Shown piece after piece: positions 1-9,048 of a stretch of DNA of 64,000 nt. Position 1 is the first letter of the stretch, and the number at the start of each line of letters is the position of its first letter. The notes beneath the pieces were generated by a model. The model worked only from the letters and a program-made list of their open reading frames with translations. It had not been told where the DNA came from and did no database searches. Origin of the DNA: Metallococcus carri (GTDB lineage Bacteria; Actinomycetota; Actinomycetes; Actinomycetales; Dermatophilaceae); contig NZ_JAAOIV010000009.1 in assembly GCF_011440275.1 (NCBI RefSeq), forward strand, positions 1 through 64,000, written 5' to 3'. The translations under genes and the position numbers were made by a program.

Positions 1-1
1 G

Positions 2-97
2 GTCTACAACCAGCGCCGGCGACACAGCTCGCTCGGCCAAATCAGCCCGATAGCCTTCGAGAACACACTCATCACCGCGGCCGACCAAGCCGCTTAA
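2..97 (+). CDS. IS3-family transposase (OrfB), C-terminal end only
   Basis: Reading frame 2 is open from the left edge to a TAA at 95-97 and gives a peptide beginning VYNQRRRHSSLGQISPIAFE. The Tyr-Asn-x-x-Arg-x-His-x-x-Leu-Gly-x-x-x-Pro-x-x-Phe-Glu pattern is the usual C-terminus of the DDE (rve) integrase domain of IS3-family OrfB proteins, which catalyse transposition. Only 31 codons are visible, so whether the element is intact cannot be judged. It marks the left part of the window as a mobile-element boundary. Confidence 0.8.
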   Translation, partial: VYNQRRRHSSLGQISPIAFENTLITAADQAA

Positions 98-101
98 CGA
101 G

Positions 102-130
102 ATGTCCACGAAACGGGGTCAACCCCATCA
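102..130. repeat. Probable right terminal inverted repeat of the IS3 element
   Basis: Immediately after the transposase stop the sequence TGTCCACGAAACGGGGTCAA is followed by CCCCATCA. IS3-family ends begin TGA and end TCA, and the TCA at 128-130 lies about 30 bp past the stop, as expected for the right end. The left end is outside the window, so the inverted repeat cannot be matched. Confidence 0.45.
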
Positions 131-142
131 ACCCACGAGGCA

Positions 143-263
143 GGCGGGAGGTAGGCGGCCCGCTGGAGGGATGCTCCGGCGGGCGCTGAACGGCGGCGCC
201 GCACGCGCCGAAGGCGCCGCTCCCGGTGGGGCGCATCCCGAAGCGGCGCCGCCGCCTCCCGCC
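143..263. repeat. Imperfect inverted repeat, ~31-bp arms around a ~58-bp centre
   Basis: The left arm (143-174) starts GGCGGGAG and ends GGGATGC. The right arm (233-263) starts GCATCCC and ends CTCCCGCC, and most bases between also pair. The centre is rich in GGCGCC motifs. No gene overlaps it that I can support. It lies between the IS3 end and the 59-bp repeats. It could be a large hairpin or the remnant of another element. Confidence 0.5.
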
Positions 264-311
264 ACCCAGCGCCGGTGTGAGGCCTCGCAGGCGTGGAGTC
301 GTCGGCGGCGG

Positions 312-475
312 GGGCGGTTTCGATGCGCTCGCTCGTTCCTCGCTCGCTTACTCAACCGGCGTTGAGGTCAGGGCGGTTTCGATGCGCTCACTCGTTCCTC
401 GCTCGCTTACTCAACCGGCGTTGAGGTTAGGGCGGTTTCGATGCGCTCGCTCGTTCCTCGCTCGCTTACTCAACC
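312..475 (+). repeat. Three tandem 59-bp repeats, TTTCGATGCGCTCGC type
   Basis: Units start at 312, 371 and 430, exactly 59 bp apart; the third is cut at about 475. Each holds TTTCGATGCGCTC, then an imperfect palindrome (GCTCGTTCCTCGCTCGC), then TTACTCAACC. A related variant occurs at 26619-26741. Short GCTCGCT/CTCAACC repeats of this kind are scattered in many high-GC actinobacterial genomes. An ATG inside unit three is in frame with the next gene but is not its likely start. Confidence 0.85.
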
Positions 476-574
476 ACCGAGAGTGCCGGCGCCCAACCAT
501 CGAGAATGGCGTTCCTCAAGCAGCAAGCTCTGGGATCTCAACGTGGTCGGGCAGCGGACGGCGATGTCGGCGGA

Positions 575-580
575 TAGCCT
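575..580 (+). promoter_or_regulatory. -10 box for a leaderless MoxR transcript
   Basis: TAGCCT is followed by 7 nt and then the ATG at 588. This spacing puts transcription start at the A of the start codon. It is the argument for choosing 588 over the in-frame ATGs at 441 and 564. Confidence 0.5.
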
Positions 581-587
581 CGACGCC

Positions 588-1457
588 ATGCCCGAACCGA
601 CGGCCTTCGCCGATGTCGAGGACGTGTCCCGCCAACTCGCCGAGGTCGATTACCTCGCCTCCCGCCAGATCGCGACCACGGTCCTGCTGGCCGAGCGGCT
701 GGGTCGCCCGATCCTCGTCGAGGGCCCGGCCGGCGTTGGCAAGACCGCGCTCGCCAAGGCGATGGCGGCCGCCACCGACCGCGAACTCATCCGATTGCAG
801 TGCTACGAGGGCGTCGACGAGGCTCGAGCGCTCTATGAGTGGAACCACGCCAAACAACTGCTGCGCATCACCGCCGAACGCGACGGCGGCTGGGACGAGG
901 TCCGCAGCGATGTCTTCACCGAGGAGTTCCTGCTCCCCCGACCCCTGCTGCGCGCGGTCCGCAGCGAGCGCCCCGTCGTCCTGCTCGTCGACGAACTCGA
1001 CAAGGCCGACGAAGAGCTCGAGGGTCTCCTGCTGGAGCTGTTGTCCGACTTCCAGGTGACCATCCCGGAGCTGGGAACCGTTGCGGCACAAAGCCGCCCG
1101 CTCGTCGTGGTGACCTCCAACGCCACCCGCGAGCTCGGTGAGGCGCTCCGCCGCCGCTGCCTCTTCCTGCACGTCGACTATCCCGACGCCGAGCTCGAGC
1201 AGCGCATCGTCCACCTGCATGCGCCCGACCTGCAGCAGGAGCTCGCGACTTCGATCGTGCGGGTCGTCCGCAGCCTGCGCGACGGCAGCCTGCGCAAGCC
1301 GCCGTCGGTGTCGGAGACGGTCGACTGGGCGCGCACCCTGCTCACCCTCGGCGCGACCGAACTCGACGAGCAAGTCGTCGGCAGCACCCTCGGCGTGCTG
1401 CTCAAACACCAGGACGACATCGAATCCGCCCGTGCCGCAATGAAACTCGACGCCTGA
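588..1457 (+). CDS. MoxR-family AAA+ ATPase (CoxD-like)
   Basis: The 289-residue protein is an AAA+ ATPase of the MoxR superfamily, thought to act as a chaperone or metal-insertion factor together with a VWA protein. Walker A is GPAGVGKT near residue 45, Walker B is LLVDELDKAD near residue 130, and a sensor region VVTSNATRELGEALRRRC follows. The start MPEPTAFADVEDV matches the usual N-terminus of this subfamily and has a leaderless -10 (575-580). The CoxE-like VWA gene begins 6 bp downstream, so the pair should be one operon. The client is unknown; no cox (CO dehydrogenase) structural genes are nearby. Confidence 0.85.
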   Translation: MPEPTAFADVEDVSRQLAEVDYLASRQIATTVLLAERLGRPILVEGPAGVGKTALAKAMAAATDRELIRLQCYEGVDEARALYEWNHAKQLLRITAERDGGWDEVRSDVFTEEFLLPRPLLRAVRSERPVVLLVDELDKADEELEGLLLELLSDFQVTIPELGTVAAQSRPLVVVTSNATRELGEALRRRCLFLHVDYPDAELEQRIVHLHAPDLQQELATSIVRVVRSLRDGSLRKPPSVSETVDWARTLLTLGATELDEQVVGSTLGVLLKHQDDIESARAAMKLDA

Positions 1458-1463
1458 TCCGGT

Positions 1464-2879
1464 ATGCCGGACGCCGTCGCCGACCGTCTCGTCGCCCTGG
1501 TGGGCGCGATGCGCGAGCACGGGCTGAGCGTCGGCACCGCCGAGACGGTGACCGCCGCCGAAGCGATCAACGTCCTCGGCATGCACGACCGCGCACTGCT
1601 GCGCGATGGCCTCGCGGCGACCCTGGTGCGCTCCGGTGAGGGCCGCCCGGTCTTCGATCAGCTTTTCGACCTCTATTTCCCCACCGCGCCCCTGGCTCGC
1701 AGTGCCGCCGCATCGGCCGCGGCCGATGTCGAGCAGCTGCGTGCGCAGCTCACCGACGCCCTCGCCCGCAATGACGACGCCGCCCTCGACGCGCTCGCCG
1801 CGGCTGCCGTCGAACTGCTCGGCCGGGTGCCGGGCGAGGCGCAGGATCGCGGCTGGTCGTCCGCCCAGACCCTCGATCGACTTGCCCCGCAGCGCACCAT
1901 CGCCGCGGCCGAGCAGCAGGTGCTGGCCGGAACACCAGCCCCCTCAAGCGCCAGTGAAGGGGCAGGTTCCGGGGACGGTCAGAGGCAAGGGCAAGGCGGC
2001 CACTCCTTCACCGACCGCCTCGTCCGCGACGAGCTGCGGGCCGGCGTCGATCGCTTCCGCCAGCGGGTCACCGCCGAGGCTCTGCGCCGCAATACCGCTG
2101 TGCGACAACGGGATCGGATCGCGCGCTATGGCGTGCGGGCGACAGCTGACCGGCGCGACTTCCTGCAGATGGGCACTGGAGATCTCGCCGCGCTACGCCG
2201 TGAGATCGACCCGCTCGCTCGCAAGCTCGCCACTCGCCTCGAGCAACGCCGCCGGTCCGGTCGCGGCGAACTCGACATCCGCCGCACCCTGCGTGCCTCG
2301 ATGGCGACCGGCGGCGTGCCCATCGATCCGGCCTACAAACACCGCCGTCGTCATCGGCCCGATCTGGTCGTGCTCGCTGACCTCTCCGGCTCGGTCGGCG
2401 GGTTCAGCTCGTTCACCATGCTGCTCATGCAGGCGCTGCAGGGCGAATTCCGTCACCTGCGGCTCTTCGGCTTCGTCAGCAGCACCGCCGACATCACCGA
2501 CGCGGTCCGCACCGCACCGACCGGCGTCTCCCTCACCTCCTGGGCGTTGCGCTCCGCCCCGCTCACGACGCTCGGCAGCTCCAGCAGTTATGGCGGCGCA
2601 CTTACCTCGTTCGAGCGTGACTTCCCGGGCGCCGTCGGTCCACGCTCCACCCTGCTCGTGCTGGGAGACGCGCGCACCAACCATGGTGACCCGGCGCTCG
2701 GCATACTGTCCGATCTGGTGCACCGGGCGCGGCACGCGGCCTGGCTCAACCCCGAAGCCGAACGCTCCTGGGGCGCAGGCGATTCGGTCGCCCACCTCTA
2801 TCGCCGGATCATCCGAATGCACGAATGCCGCAATGCGGCCCAGTTGCGCCGATTCGTCGCCGCGACCTTGCCGATCTGA
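1464..2879 (+). CDS. VWA domain protein, CoxE-like
   Basis: This 471-residue protein has an N-terminal helical region, a low-complexity linker around residues 155-175 (Ser/Gly/Gln rich) and a C-terminal von Willebrand A-like domain from about residue 300. The MIDAS-type motif is ADLSGSVGGFS, followed by FGFVSSTADIT and a conserved LLVLGDARTNH segment. Family members pair with MoxR ATPases, and here the MoxR gene lies directly upstream. It has no signal peptide or membrane segment, so it is probably cytoplasmic. Its substrate cannot be inferred. Confidence 0.85.
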   Translation: MPDAVADRLVALVGAMREHGLSVGTAETVTAAEAINVLGMHDRALLRDGLAATLVRSGEGRPVFDQLFDLYFPTAPLARSAAASAAADVEQLRAQLTDALARNDDAALDALAAAAVELLGRVPGEAQDRGWSSAQTLDRLAPQRTIAAAEQQVLAGTPAPSSASEGAGSGDGQRQGQGGHSFTDRLVRDELRAGVDRFRQRVTAEALRRNTAVRQRDRIARYGVRATADRRDFLQMGTGDLAALRREIDPLARKLATRLEQRRRSGRGELDIRRTLRASMATGGVPIDPAYKHRRRHRPDLVVLADLSGSVGGFSSFTMLLMQALQGEFRHLRLFGFVSSTADITDAVRTAPTGVSLTSWALRSAPLTTLGSSSSYGGALTSFERDFPGAVGPRSTLLVLGDARTNHGDPALGILSDLVHRARHAAWLNPEAERSWGAGDSVAHLYRRIIRMHECRNAAQLRRFVAATLPI

Positions 2880-2882
2880 GTT

Positions 2883-2940
2883 GTATGCCGACCGCTGGGC
2901 GCCTTGCCGATTCACGGCGTATGCCGACCGCTGGGCGCCT
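2883..2940. repeat. Two 22-bp direct repeats carrying GTATGCCG
   Basis: A 22-bp sequence starting GTATGCCGACCGCTGGGC occurs at 2883-2904 and again at 2919-2940, 36 bp apart. It lies in the gap between the VWA gene and the secreted-protein gene, just upstream of the latter's promoter. It could be a regulator site or a duplication around the abundant octamer. Confidence 0.8.
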
Positions 2941-2959
2941 GTCGGTGATACTGGTGCTC

Positions 2960-4252
2960 GTGCGTCGTTTCCTCGTCACCGCTCTCGCCGTCGTCACCGC
3001 GCTCGCCCCCGCTGCGCCGGCGATGGCTGCGAACGATCCGGTGCTGGGACGCACCACGGCGACCCTCGGCAGCTCCGGCAATGGCCCGGAGCTGGGCCTG
3101 GACAGCTACCGGGTGTCCTTGCCCGACGATGGCAGCCCACGCACCTTTACCGTCTCGCGCAGCAAGCTGCCCAACCTGCGCGTCGCTGTCGTCACCGACG
3201 AGCGCGAAGGTGACGCCCTCTTCGCCACGGCCACCCACACGGTGAAAGTCGATATCGACCCGACGAGCGCGCCGGACAACAGTTGTGACAGCCAGACCTC
3301 GACGCTCAACACGGACCAACCCCTCGGGCTGATGCTCACGATGGCGGGATCGGCCACTGCGCCCAAGGACGACCGCGACGGCTTCGCCTACGGCGAGTGC
3401 CTCACCACCCCGTCGTGGAAGGTCACCATCACCCACAAGGGCGTCGGCTCGGGCACTACGCCAGCCGAGATCGACCTGTTCAGCGAGCCGCGAGCGGCAG
3501 GCAACACCGGCCCGAAGGTCACCGAGGCCCAGCGCAGCGCGATCAGCGCGCCGAAAGGCAAGGACAACGGCACCGTCACCGGAGGCACGGCCTTCCTCGA
3601 CGCCACGACACTGACCCCGGGCAGCTACACCTTGTCGCAGAAGATCGGCACCGTGCAGACCTTCCGGGTCCGGTTGACCTGGGGTCAGCGGCTGGCGGTC
3701 ACGGCCCAGGCTCCCCCACCGGGCTCCAATATCGGTCGGCCGATCGATATCGCAGCGGAGCTGTTCCTCCGCTCACCCCAACGGGTCGACATCACCTCGT
3801 CCGGCAGCGACACCTACGCCACCACGTCGCTCTCGGCCAACAACACCGAGAGCAAGACCTTCGGCAGCTTCACGGCACCGGTCGAATACACCAACCGTGC
3901 CAACACCGAGTTCAAGGGCGATGTGACCGGCAACGCTCTGCAATACACCTCGGAGGCGGGGTGGTACTACGTCCTCGTCTCTCTCATGCCGCAGTCCAAG
4001 GACGACAAGATCACCGGCGTCCCCGACCTGCCGATGACCCTCAATGTCGCGGTCACGGGCACCCCGCATGCCGGCCCGGACTACGTGACGACCACGGGCG
4101 CCAAGGTGGCTCAGCCTGCGGCCGGGCAGATGTCGCTCGGCCAGGGCACGGACACCGGCCCGAAGATCCCGTGGATTCGCTTGCTGCTCAGTGTGATCGC
4201 GATCGCGCTGGCCGCGGCGGCCTTCTGGTGGGCCCGCCGCCGGACGGCCTGA
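2960..4252 (+). CDS. Secreted protein with C-terminal membrane anchor, unknown function
   Basis: I do not recognise the family. The product (430 residues) has a Sec signal peptide (residues 1-22, ending APAMA), a long Thr/Ser/Gly-rich extracytoplasmic region and a single C-terminal transmembrane helix (WIRLLLSVIAIALAAAAFWW) followed by Arg residues. It should therefore face outward, anchored in the membrane. Two Cys near residues 100 and 137 could form a disulfide. I chose the GTG at 2960 because GATACT at 2947-2952 lies 7 nt upstream (leaderless arrangement) and the signal peptide then starts normally; an in-frame ATG at 2921 is the alternative. The Ser/Thr kinase converges on its 3' end. 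Confidence 0.75.
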   Translation: MRRFLVTALAVVTALAPAAPAMAANDPVLGRTTATLGSSGNGPELGLDSYRVSLPDDGSPRTFTVSRSKLPNLRVAVVTDEREGDALFATATHTVKVDIDPTSAPDNSCDSQTSTLNTDQPLGLMLTMAGSATAPKDDRDGFAYGECLTTPSWKVTITHKGVGSGTTPAEIDLFSEPRAAGNTGPKVTEAQRSAISAPKGKDNGTVTGGTAFLDATTLTPGSYTLSQKIGTVQTFRVRLTWGQRLAVTAQAPPPGSNIGRPIDIAAELFLRSPQRVDITSSGSDTYATTSLSANNTESKTFGSFTAPVEYTNRANTEFKGDVTGNALQYTSEAGWYYVLVSLMPQSKDDKITGVPDLPMTLNVAVTGTPHAGPDYVTTTGAKVAQPAAGQMSLGQGTDTGPKIPWIRLLLSVIAIALAAAAFWWARRRTA

Positions 4253-4253
4253 G

Positions 4254-5384
4254 CTAGTCGCTGGTCGCCGACCAGAGGTAGGTGCCCTCGCGCACTGCGC
4301 ACACCCGCTCGACGCCGTTCTGGTCCGGCTCGGTCGTGCCGACATCCGACCAGCTGCAGTTGGCGCCGAGGCGGGCTTGACCCGGGGTGCCGGACGGCCC
4401 GCCGCCGGGCAGCCAGATCGCCAGGAGTGCGGCGACGGCCGCCAAGGGTGCGGCGACCATGGCGATCTTGCGCCGGTCGATCGTGCGTCGACGACCGCCA
4501 CCCTGGATCAAGGTGCGGGTGCGCGCGTGCGCGACGAAATCACCGGCCGACTCACCCAGCGGAGGCAGGGCCGGACGGACGTCGACGTCCCGCTGGTCGC
4601 GCCAGGCCAGCGATGGATGGTTCAGCCGGTCCACCGCCGCGAGCGCTGTCGGCGGGCGGCCCGCCGGGTCGGGGTCGGCCAGGTCGACGAGCAACTCCCA
4701 GAGCGGCGCGGGCGTCCCCGGCGGCATCGGTGGCAGGTCGCCCCGGTCATCGCGCACTTGAGCGCGCGGCTTGTGCCCGGTCAGCAACTGCAGCCCGACC
4801 ATGCCGGCGGCATACAGGTCCTGCCGCGGCTCGGGGTCATAACCGCGCATCTGCTCCGGCGGGATATAGCCCGGCGTGCCCATCACCAGCGTGCTGCTCG
4901 TCAGCCGGGGCGCGTCCATCGAGATCGCGATGCCGAAGTCGGTCAGCCACAGATGCGGCCGGCCGGTGCCGGTCGGGCTGAGCAGCAGGTTGGCCGGCTT
5001 GACGTCGCGGTGCACGACTCGCTGCTCATGCACGGCGGCGAGCCCTTCGAGCAACTGCCGCAACAACTCGGCGACATACAGCGGCGGCAGCGCACGATGC
5101 TGTTTGGTCAGGTCCGCGACCGAGCCGCCCTCGACGAGCTCCATGGTGAGCAGCACCCGGTCGTCCGCGCCGGCCCAGCCGAGCGGCGTGACGACATTCG
5201 GGTGGTGGATCCGCATGCCCTGCTCGCGCATGAACCGCAGCAATGAGCCGGCGTCGGACTGGCGCAGCACCTTCGCCGCGACGATGCGGGTGTCGCGCAA
5301 ATCCGCGGCCCGCCATACGCCGCCCATGCCACCCTCACCGATCTGATCGATGAGCTCGTATCGGCCCGCGAAAATCTCGCCCAT
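4254..5384 (-). CDS. Transmembrane Ser/Thr protein kinase, PknB type
   Basis: The 376-residue protein has an N-terminal Hanks-type kinase domain: glycine loop GEGGMGGVW, catalytic Lys in AAKVLR, HRDVKPANLL, DFG in LTDFGIAIS, and GTPGYIPPEQ as the APE equivalent. A juxtamembrane Arg-rich stretch leads to one transmembrane helix near residues 308-326. A short outer tail holds two Cys (NCSW and RVCAV), possibly a disulfide; there are no PASTA repeats. An SD-like GGGAGG precedes the ATG. It probably senses an envelope signal and phosphorylates cytoplasmic targets, which the sequence does not identify. Confidence 0.92.
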   Translation of the reverse strand: MGEIFAGRYELIDQIGEGGMGGVWRAADLRDTRIVAAKVLRQSDAGSLLRFMREQGMRIHHPNVVTPLGWAGADDRVLLTMELVEGGSVADLTKQHRALPPLYVAELLRQLLEGLAAVHEQRVVHRDVKPANLLLSPTGTGRPHLWLTDFGIAISMDAPRLTSSTLVMGTPGYIPPEQMRGYDPEPRQDLYAAGMVGLQLLTGHKPRAQVRDDRGDLPPMPPGTPAPLWELLVDLADPDPAGRPPTALAAVDRLNHPSLAWRDQRDVDVRPALPPLGESAGDFVAHARTRTLIQGGGRRRTIDRRKIAMVAAPLAAVAALLAIWLPGGGPSGTPGQARLGANCSWSDVGTTEPDQNGVERVCAVREGTYLWSATSD

Positions 5385-5461
5385 CCGTGCCGACCTCCCA
5401 CGCGGTATGACGGGTGCTCGGCCCAGGTTGCCCGAGTCAGCGGCAGTCTAAGCGCGATCCG

Positions 5462-6151
5462 TCACGGATATTTCGCCGGCAGGGCGCAGTCGGGGTCGGT
5501 GCTCACCGCGCAGGTCGTCAGCGACACGCTGCTCGCCGAGAAGGAATAGTTGACCGTGCCGGTTCCCGCGGTGATCGCGCCGGTGCCGCTGGTGATGCCG
5601 GTGTTGAAGCAGGCGCGGTAGTAGCACTGGGTGTTGAAGCCGTTCAGGCCAACGAAGATCGCGGTGAAGGTGAAGCAAATCGCGGTCGGATATTTCGGCG
5701 TGTATGACGTGAAAGCGCCGCCGCCATTCGGCATTGGAATCGAGCCCACCACGGTGAAGGTGGAGGTGAAACCACTGAGCTGGCCGATGGTGCCGGTGCC
5801 GCTGGTCGCGCCGACCGTGTAGTCGTTGGTCGCGCCGGTGTTCCAGTAGATCCGCCCGCCGGTGCCGGCGATCGTGTACGCCGGATTGAACAGGTTGAGA
5901 TATTGCGTGCACGCCCCGGTGTCGAGGTTGAACACCAAGCTGCCGGTGCCAGTGCCTACACCCCCGGTGGTCGCGACCTGCAGGCTGGAGGAGCCGATGC
6001 TGCCGACCTTGAGGCAGTTGCACATGGACGACCCAGAAGCCGCGGCCTGGGCGGCCGGCGCGCCGACCGCGAGCGCCGGCACGGTCCAGGCCAGCCCCTT
6101 GGCGAGCGTGCGGCGACTCGGCCGAGTGTCCATGCTCGAGGAATGACTCAC
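5462..6151 (-). CDS. Tat-exported surface/secreted protein, unknown function
   Basis: The product has 229 residues and begins with a twin-arginine signal: PSRRTLAKG, then a hydrophobic stretch WTVPALAVGAPAAQAAA. I chose the GTG at 6151 because GGAGG lies 7 nt upstream; an in-frame ATG sits at 6133. The mature part is rich in Gly, Thr, Ser and Asn and has several Cys (MCNC, CTQY, CFTF, QCYYRAC, TTCAV, DCAL), so disulfides after folded export are plausible. The composition suggests an extended beta-rich surface protein. Signal peptides of this style recur in Micrococcales secreted proteins; no enzymatic motif is visible. Confidence 0.75.
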   Translation of the reverse strand: MSHSSSMDTRPSRRTLAKGLAWTVPALAVGAPAAQAAASGSSMCNCLKVGSIGSSSLQVATTGGVGTGTGSLVFNLDTGACTQYLNLFNPAYTIAGTGGRIYWNTGATNDYTVGATSGTGTIGQLSGFTSTFTVVGSIPMPNGGGAFTSYTPKYPTAICFTFTAIFVGLNGFNTQCYYRACFNTGITSGTGAITAGTGTVNYSFSASSVSLTTCAVSTDPDCALPAKYP

Positions 6152-6251
6152 GTGCCGGCCTCCGACCTTCGATAAGAAGTTTGCGTGTTCGCGCGAAGAC
6201 GAGGTTATCGGCAAATCCACCCTTCTTTCTAGAGTCTGCCCGAACTGAAAA

Positions 6252-6283
6252 AGAAGACCGGAGCCCGAAGGCTCCGGTCTTCT
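6252..6283 (-). terminator. Intrinsic terminator of the aldo/keto reductase gene
   Basis: A perfect 14-bp stem (AGAAGACCGGAGCC / GGCTCCGGTCTTCT) with a CGAA loop lies just past the minus-strand stop at 6294. On the minus strand it is followed by TTTTTCAG. It should insulate the reductase from the Tat-protein gene. Confidence 0.85.
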
Positions 6284-6293
6284 CATTCCGCGA

Positions 6294-7157
6294 TCAGCCG
6301 TCGAAGGACGCCGGGTCCGGCCCGAGGCGCTTGCCCTGATCGAGGCCGGCGATCGTGGCCAGGTCCTGCTCGGACAGCTCGAAGCCGAAGATGTCGAAGT
6401 TCTCCGCAATCCGCGAGGGCGTCACCGACTTGGGGATCACCACATTGCCGAGCTGGATGTGCCAGCGCAGGATCACCTGAGCCACGGACTTGCCGAGCCG
6501 GTCGGCAATCTCCACCAGCTTCGGGTCCTGCAGCACCTCGCCGCCCTGGCCGAGCGGGCTCCACGCCTCGGTGGCGATGCCGTGCTCGGCGTGGAAGGTG
6601 CGCAACTCCTGCTGCTGCAGCAGCGGGTGCAGCTCGATCTGGTTGATCGCGGGCCACTCCCCCAGCTCGTCGTGCAGTGCGGTCAAGTGGTCGGCGTTGA
6701 AATTGCAGACACCGACCGCACGGATGCGGCCCTCGTCGCGCAGCTTGAGCAGCGCGCGGAAGGTGTCGACATACTTCCCGCGCGCGGGAACCGGCCAGTG
6801 GATGAGGTAAAGGTCGAGCGGCCGGTCGCCGAGTTGCAGCCGCTGCGCCGACTTCTCGAAGGCGGCGATCGTCTCGTCATATCCCTGGTCGTCGTTCCAC
6901 ACCTTGGTGGTCAGGAAGATCTCGTCCCGCGGCACGGAGGTCGCCGCGAGCGCGCGGCCGACGCCGTCCTCGTTGCCGTAGATGCGGGCGGTGTCGATGC
7001 TGCGGTAGCCGGTCTTCAGGGCGGTGTCGATGGCCCCACCGACCTCGTCGTCCGGCACCTGCCAGACGCCGAAACCGAGCTGCGGGATCGTCACATTGCC
7101 GGTGCCGGCGGCGAGCGAGACGGTCGGGACAGTGTCAGGTGAGTTCTGGTCGGTCAT
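6294..7157 (-). CDS. Aldo/keto reductase (2,5-diketogluconate reductase-like)
   Basis: A 287-residue (beta/alpha)8 NADPH-dependent oxidoreductase. The catalytic tetrad is recognisable as Asp55, Tyr60, Lys85 and His120 ([22 protein letters not shown]). The C-terminal [17 protein letters not shown] segment is the usual NADPH phosphate-binding motif. Family members reduce diverse aldehydes, ketones and keto-sugars, and the substrate cannot be read from sequence. It is monocistronic, with its own terminator downstream, and diverges from the carboxylase gene. Confidence 0.92.
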   Translation of the reverse strand: MTDQNSPDTVPTVSLAAGTGNVTIPQLGFGVWQVPDDEVGGAIDTALKTGYRSIDTARIYGNEDGVGRALAATSVPRDEIFLTTKVWNDDQGYDETIAAFEKSAQRLQLGDRPLDLYLIHWPVPARGKYVDTFRALLKLRDEGRIRAVGVCNFNADHLTALHDELGEWPAINQIELHPLLQQQELRTFHAEHGIATEAWSPLGQGGEVLQDPKLVEIADRLGKSVAQVILRWHIQLGNVVIPKSVTPSRIAENFDIFGFELSEQDLATIAGLDQGKRLGPDPASFDG

Positions 7158-7229
7158 ACCGTCGGCAACTCGCCGCGCCGCCCGGTTGTTCCGCCTTCAC
7201 CCCGGACTGTGGCCCGCACCACACGCCAG

Positions 7230-7235
7230 TAGAGT
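7230..7235 (+). promoter_or_regulatory. -10 box for a leaderless carboxylase mRNA
   Basis: TAGAGT is followed by 7 nt (CTGCGCC) and then the ATG at 7243, so the transcript should start at or next to the start codon. Confidence 0.55.
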
Positions 7236-7242
7236 CTGCGCC

Positions 7243-9012
7243 ATGCCTGAACTGCGCAAGGTCCTCATCGCCAACCGCGGGGAGATCGCGGTCCGCATCG
7301 CCCGGGCGTGCAAGGACGCCGGCATCGCATCGGTCGCGGTATATGCCGAGCCGGACCGGGACGCGCTGCATGTCGCCGTCGCGGACGAGGCCTACGCCTT
7401 GGGCGGATCGACCCCCGGTGACTCATATCTGGTGCAGGACAAGCTGATCGAGATCGCGCAGCAGGCGGGCGCCGACTCGGTGCACCCCGGCTATGGCTTC
7501 CTCGCCGAGAACGCCGACTTCGCCCAGAAGGTGCTCGACGCCGGCCTGATCTGGATCGGCCCCTCCCCAGCGGCGATCGACGCGCTCGGTGACAAGGTCA
7601 AGGCCCGGCATATCGCCACCAAGGCCGGCGCACCGCTGGTGCCCGGCACCAAGGACCCGGTGAGCGGCGCGGACGAGGTGGTCGCCTTCGCCGAGGAGCA
7701 CGGGCTGCCCGTGGCGATCAAGGCGGCGTATGGCGGCGGCGGGCGTGGCCTGAAGGTCGCCCGCACGATCGAGGAGATCCCCGACCTCTACGAGTCGGCG
7801 GTGCGCGAGGCGGTCACCGCCTTCGGTCGTGGCGAGTGCTTCGTCGAACGCTTCCTGGACAAGCCCCGCCACGTCGAGACCCAGTGCCTCGCCGACGCCC
7901 ACGGCAATGTCGTCGTGGTGTCCACCCGCGACTGCTCGTTGCAGCGCCGCAATCAAAAGCTGGTCGAGGAGGCGCCCGCGCCATACCTCACCGACGAGCA
8001 GCACGCCGAACTCGTGCGCGCCTCGAAAGCCATTCTGCGAGAAGCGAATTACACCGGGGCCGGCACCTGCGAGTTCCTCGTCGGCCAGGACGGCGCGATC
8101 TCCTTCCTCGAGGTCAACACCCGGCTGCAGGTCGAGCACCCGGTCTCCGAAGAGGTCACCGGCCGCGACCTGGTGCGCGAGCAGTTCCGCATCGCCGCCG
8201 GCGAACCGCTCGGCTACGACGACCCGCAGCCGCACGCCCACTCCTTCGAGTTCCGCATCAACGCCGAGGACGCCGGCCGCAACTTCTTCCCCGCGCCCGG
8301 CACCGTCACCACGCTGCAGCTGCCGAGCGGACCCGGTGTGCGCGTGGATTTCGGTGTGCGACAAGGCGATACGGTCGCTGGCGCGTTCGACTCGATGCTC
8401 GGCAAGATCATCGTTACGGGCGCGACCCGGCAGCAGGCGCTGGAGCGCTCGCGGCGCGCGCTCGCCGAGACGGTCGTCGACGGTATGCCGACCGTGCTCC
8501 CCTTCCATGCGGCCGTCGTCTCCGACCCCGCCTTCGCGCCGGAGGGCGACTCGCCGTTCACCGTGCACACCCGCTGGATCGAGACCGAATTCGACAACCA
8601 GATCCAGCCGTATGCCGGGGCCGCCGCCGAGGGTGAGCCTGCGCTACCTCGGCAGACGGTCGTCGTGGAGGTGGGTGGCCGCCGGCTGGAGGTCTCCCTG
8701 CCCGGCGACCTCGCCCTCGGTGGAGGCGGTGCAGCGGCCGGCCCGAAGAAGGCGCCGAAGCGTCAGCGCGGTGGCGGTGGTGCCGCCGCGGCCTCCGGCA
8801 ACTCGGTCACCGCGCCCATGCAGGGCACGATCGTCAAGGTGACGGTCGAGGACGGCGCCACCGTCAAGAGCGGCGACACAATCGTCGTGCTCGAGGCGAT
8901 GAAGATGGAGCAGCCGATCACCGCGCACAAGGACGGGACGGTCACCGGGCTGAAGGCCGAGATCGGTCAGACCGTGACGGCCGGGTCGGTCATCGCCGAG
9001 ATCGCCGACTGA
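7243..9012 (+). CDS. Acyl-CoA carboxylase alpha chain (biotin carboxylase + BCCP)
   Basis: The 589-residue protein joins a biotin carboxylase (residues 1 to ~450) to a biotinyl domain (~515-589), like mycobacterial AccA3. Visible are the N-terminal [17 protein letters not shown], the ATP-grasp glycine loop [11 protein letters not shown] (~161-172), [15 protein letters not shown] (~290-305) and the biotin site EAMKMEQ with Lys554. It carboxylates its own biotin using ATP and bicarbonate and needs a separate carboxyltransferase beta chain, which is not in the window. Products would be malonyl- or methylmalonyl-CoA for lipid or propionate metabolism. A Gly/Lys/Arg-rich linker separates the domains. 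Confidence 0.95.
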   Translation: MPELRKVLIANRGEIAVRIARACKDAGIASVAVYAEPDRDALHVAVADEAYALGGSTPGDSYLVQDKLIEIAQQAGADSVHPGYGFLAENADFAQKVLDAGLIWIGPSPAAIDALGDKVKARHIATKAGAPLVPGTKDPVSGADEVVAFAEEHGLPVAIKAAYGGGGRGLKVARTIEEIPDLYESAVREAVTAFGRGECFVERFLDKPRHVETQCLADAHGNVVVVSTRDCSLQRRNQKLVEEAPAPYLTDEQHAELVRASKAILREANYTGAGTCEFLVGQDGAISFLEVNTRLQVEHPVSEEVTGRDLVREQFRIAAGEPLGYDDPQPHAHSFEFRINAEDAGRNFFPAPGTVTTLQLPSGPGVRVDFGVRQGDTVAGAFDSMLGKIIVTGATRQQALERSRRALAETVVDGMPTVLPFHAAVVSDPAFAPEGDSPFTVHTRWIETEFDNQIQPYAGAAAEGEPALPRQTVVVEVGGRRLEVSLPGDLALGGGGAAAGPKKAPKRQRGGGGAAAASGNSVTAPMQGTIVKVTVEDGATVKSGDTIVVLEAMKMEQPITAHKDGTVTGLKAEIGQTVTAGSVIAEIAD

Positions 9013-9048
9013 GCAGCCGCCCGGACGAGGCGGTCGACCTCCCGCGAG

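Noticed and set aside
516-1586. 356-residue ORF antisense to the MoxR gene
   Set aside because: High GC leaves antisense frames open. It mirrors the MoxR codons, has no recognisable domain and no ribosome-binding site.
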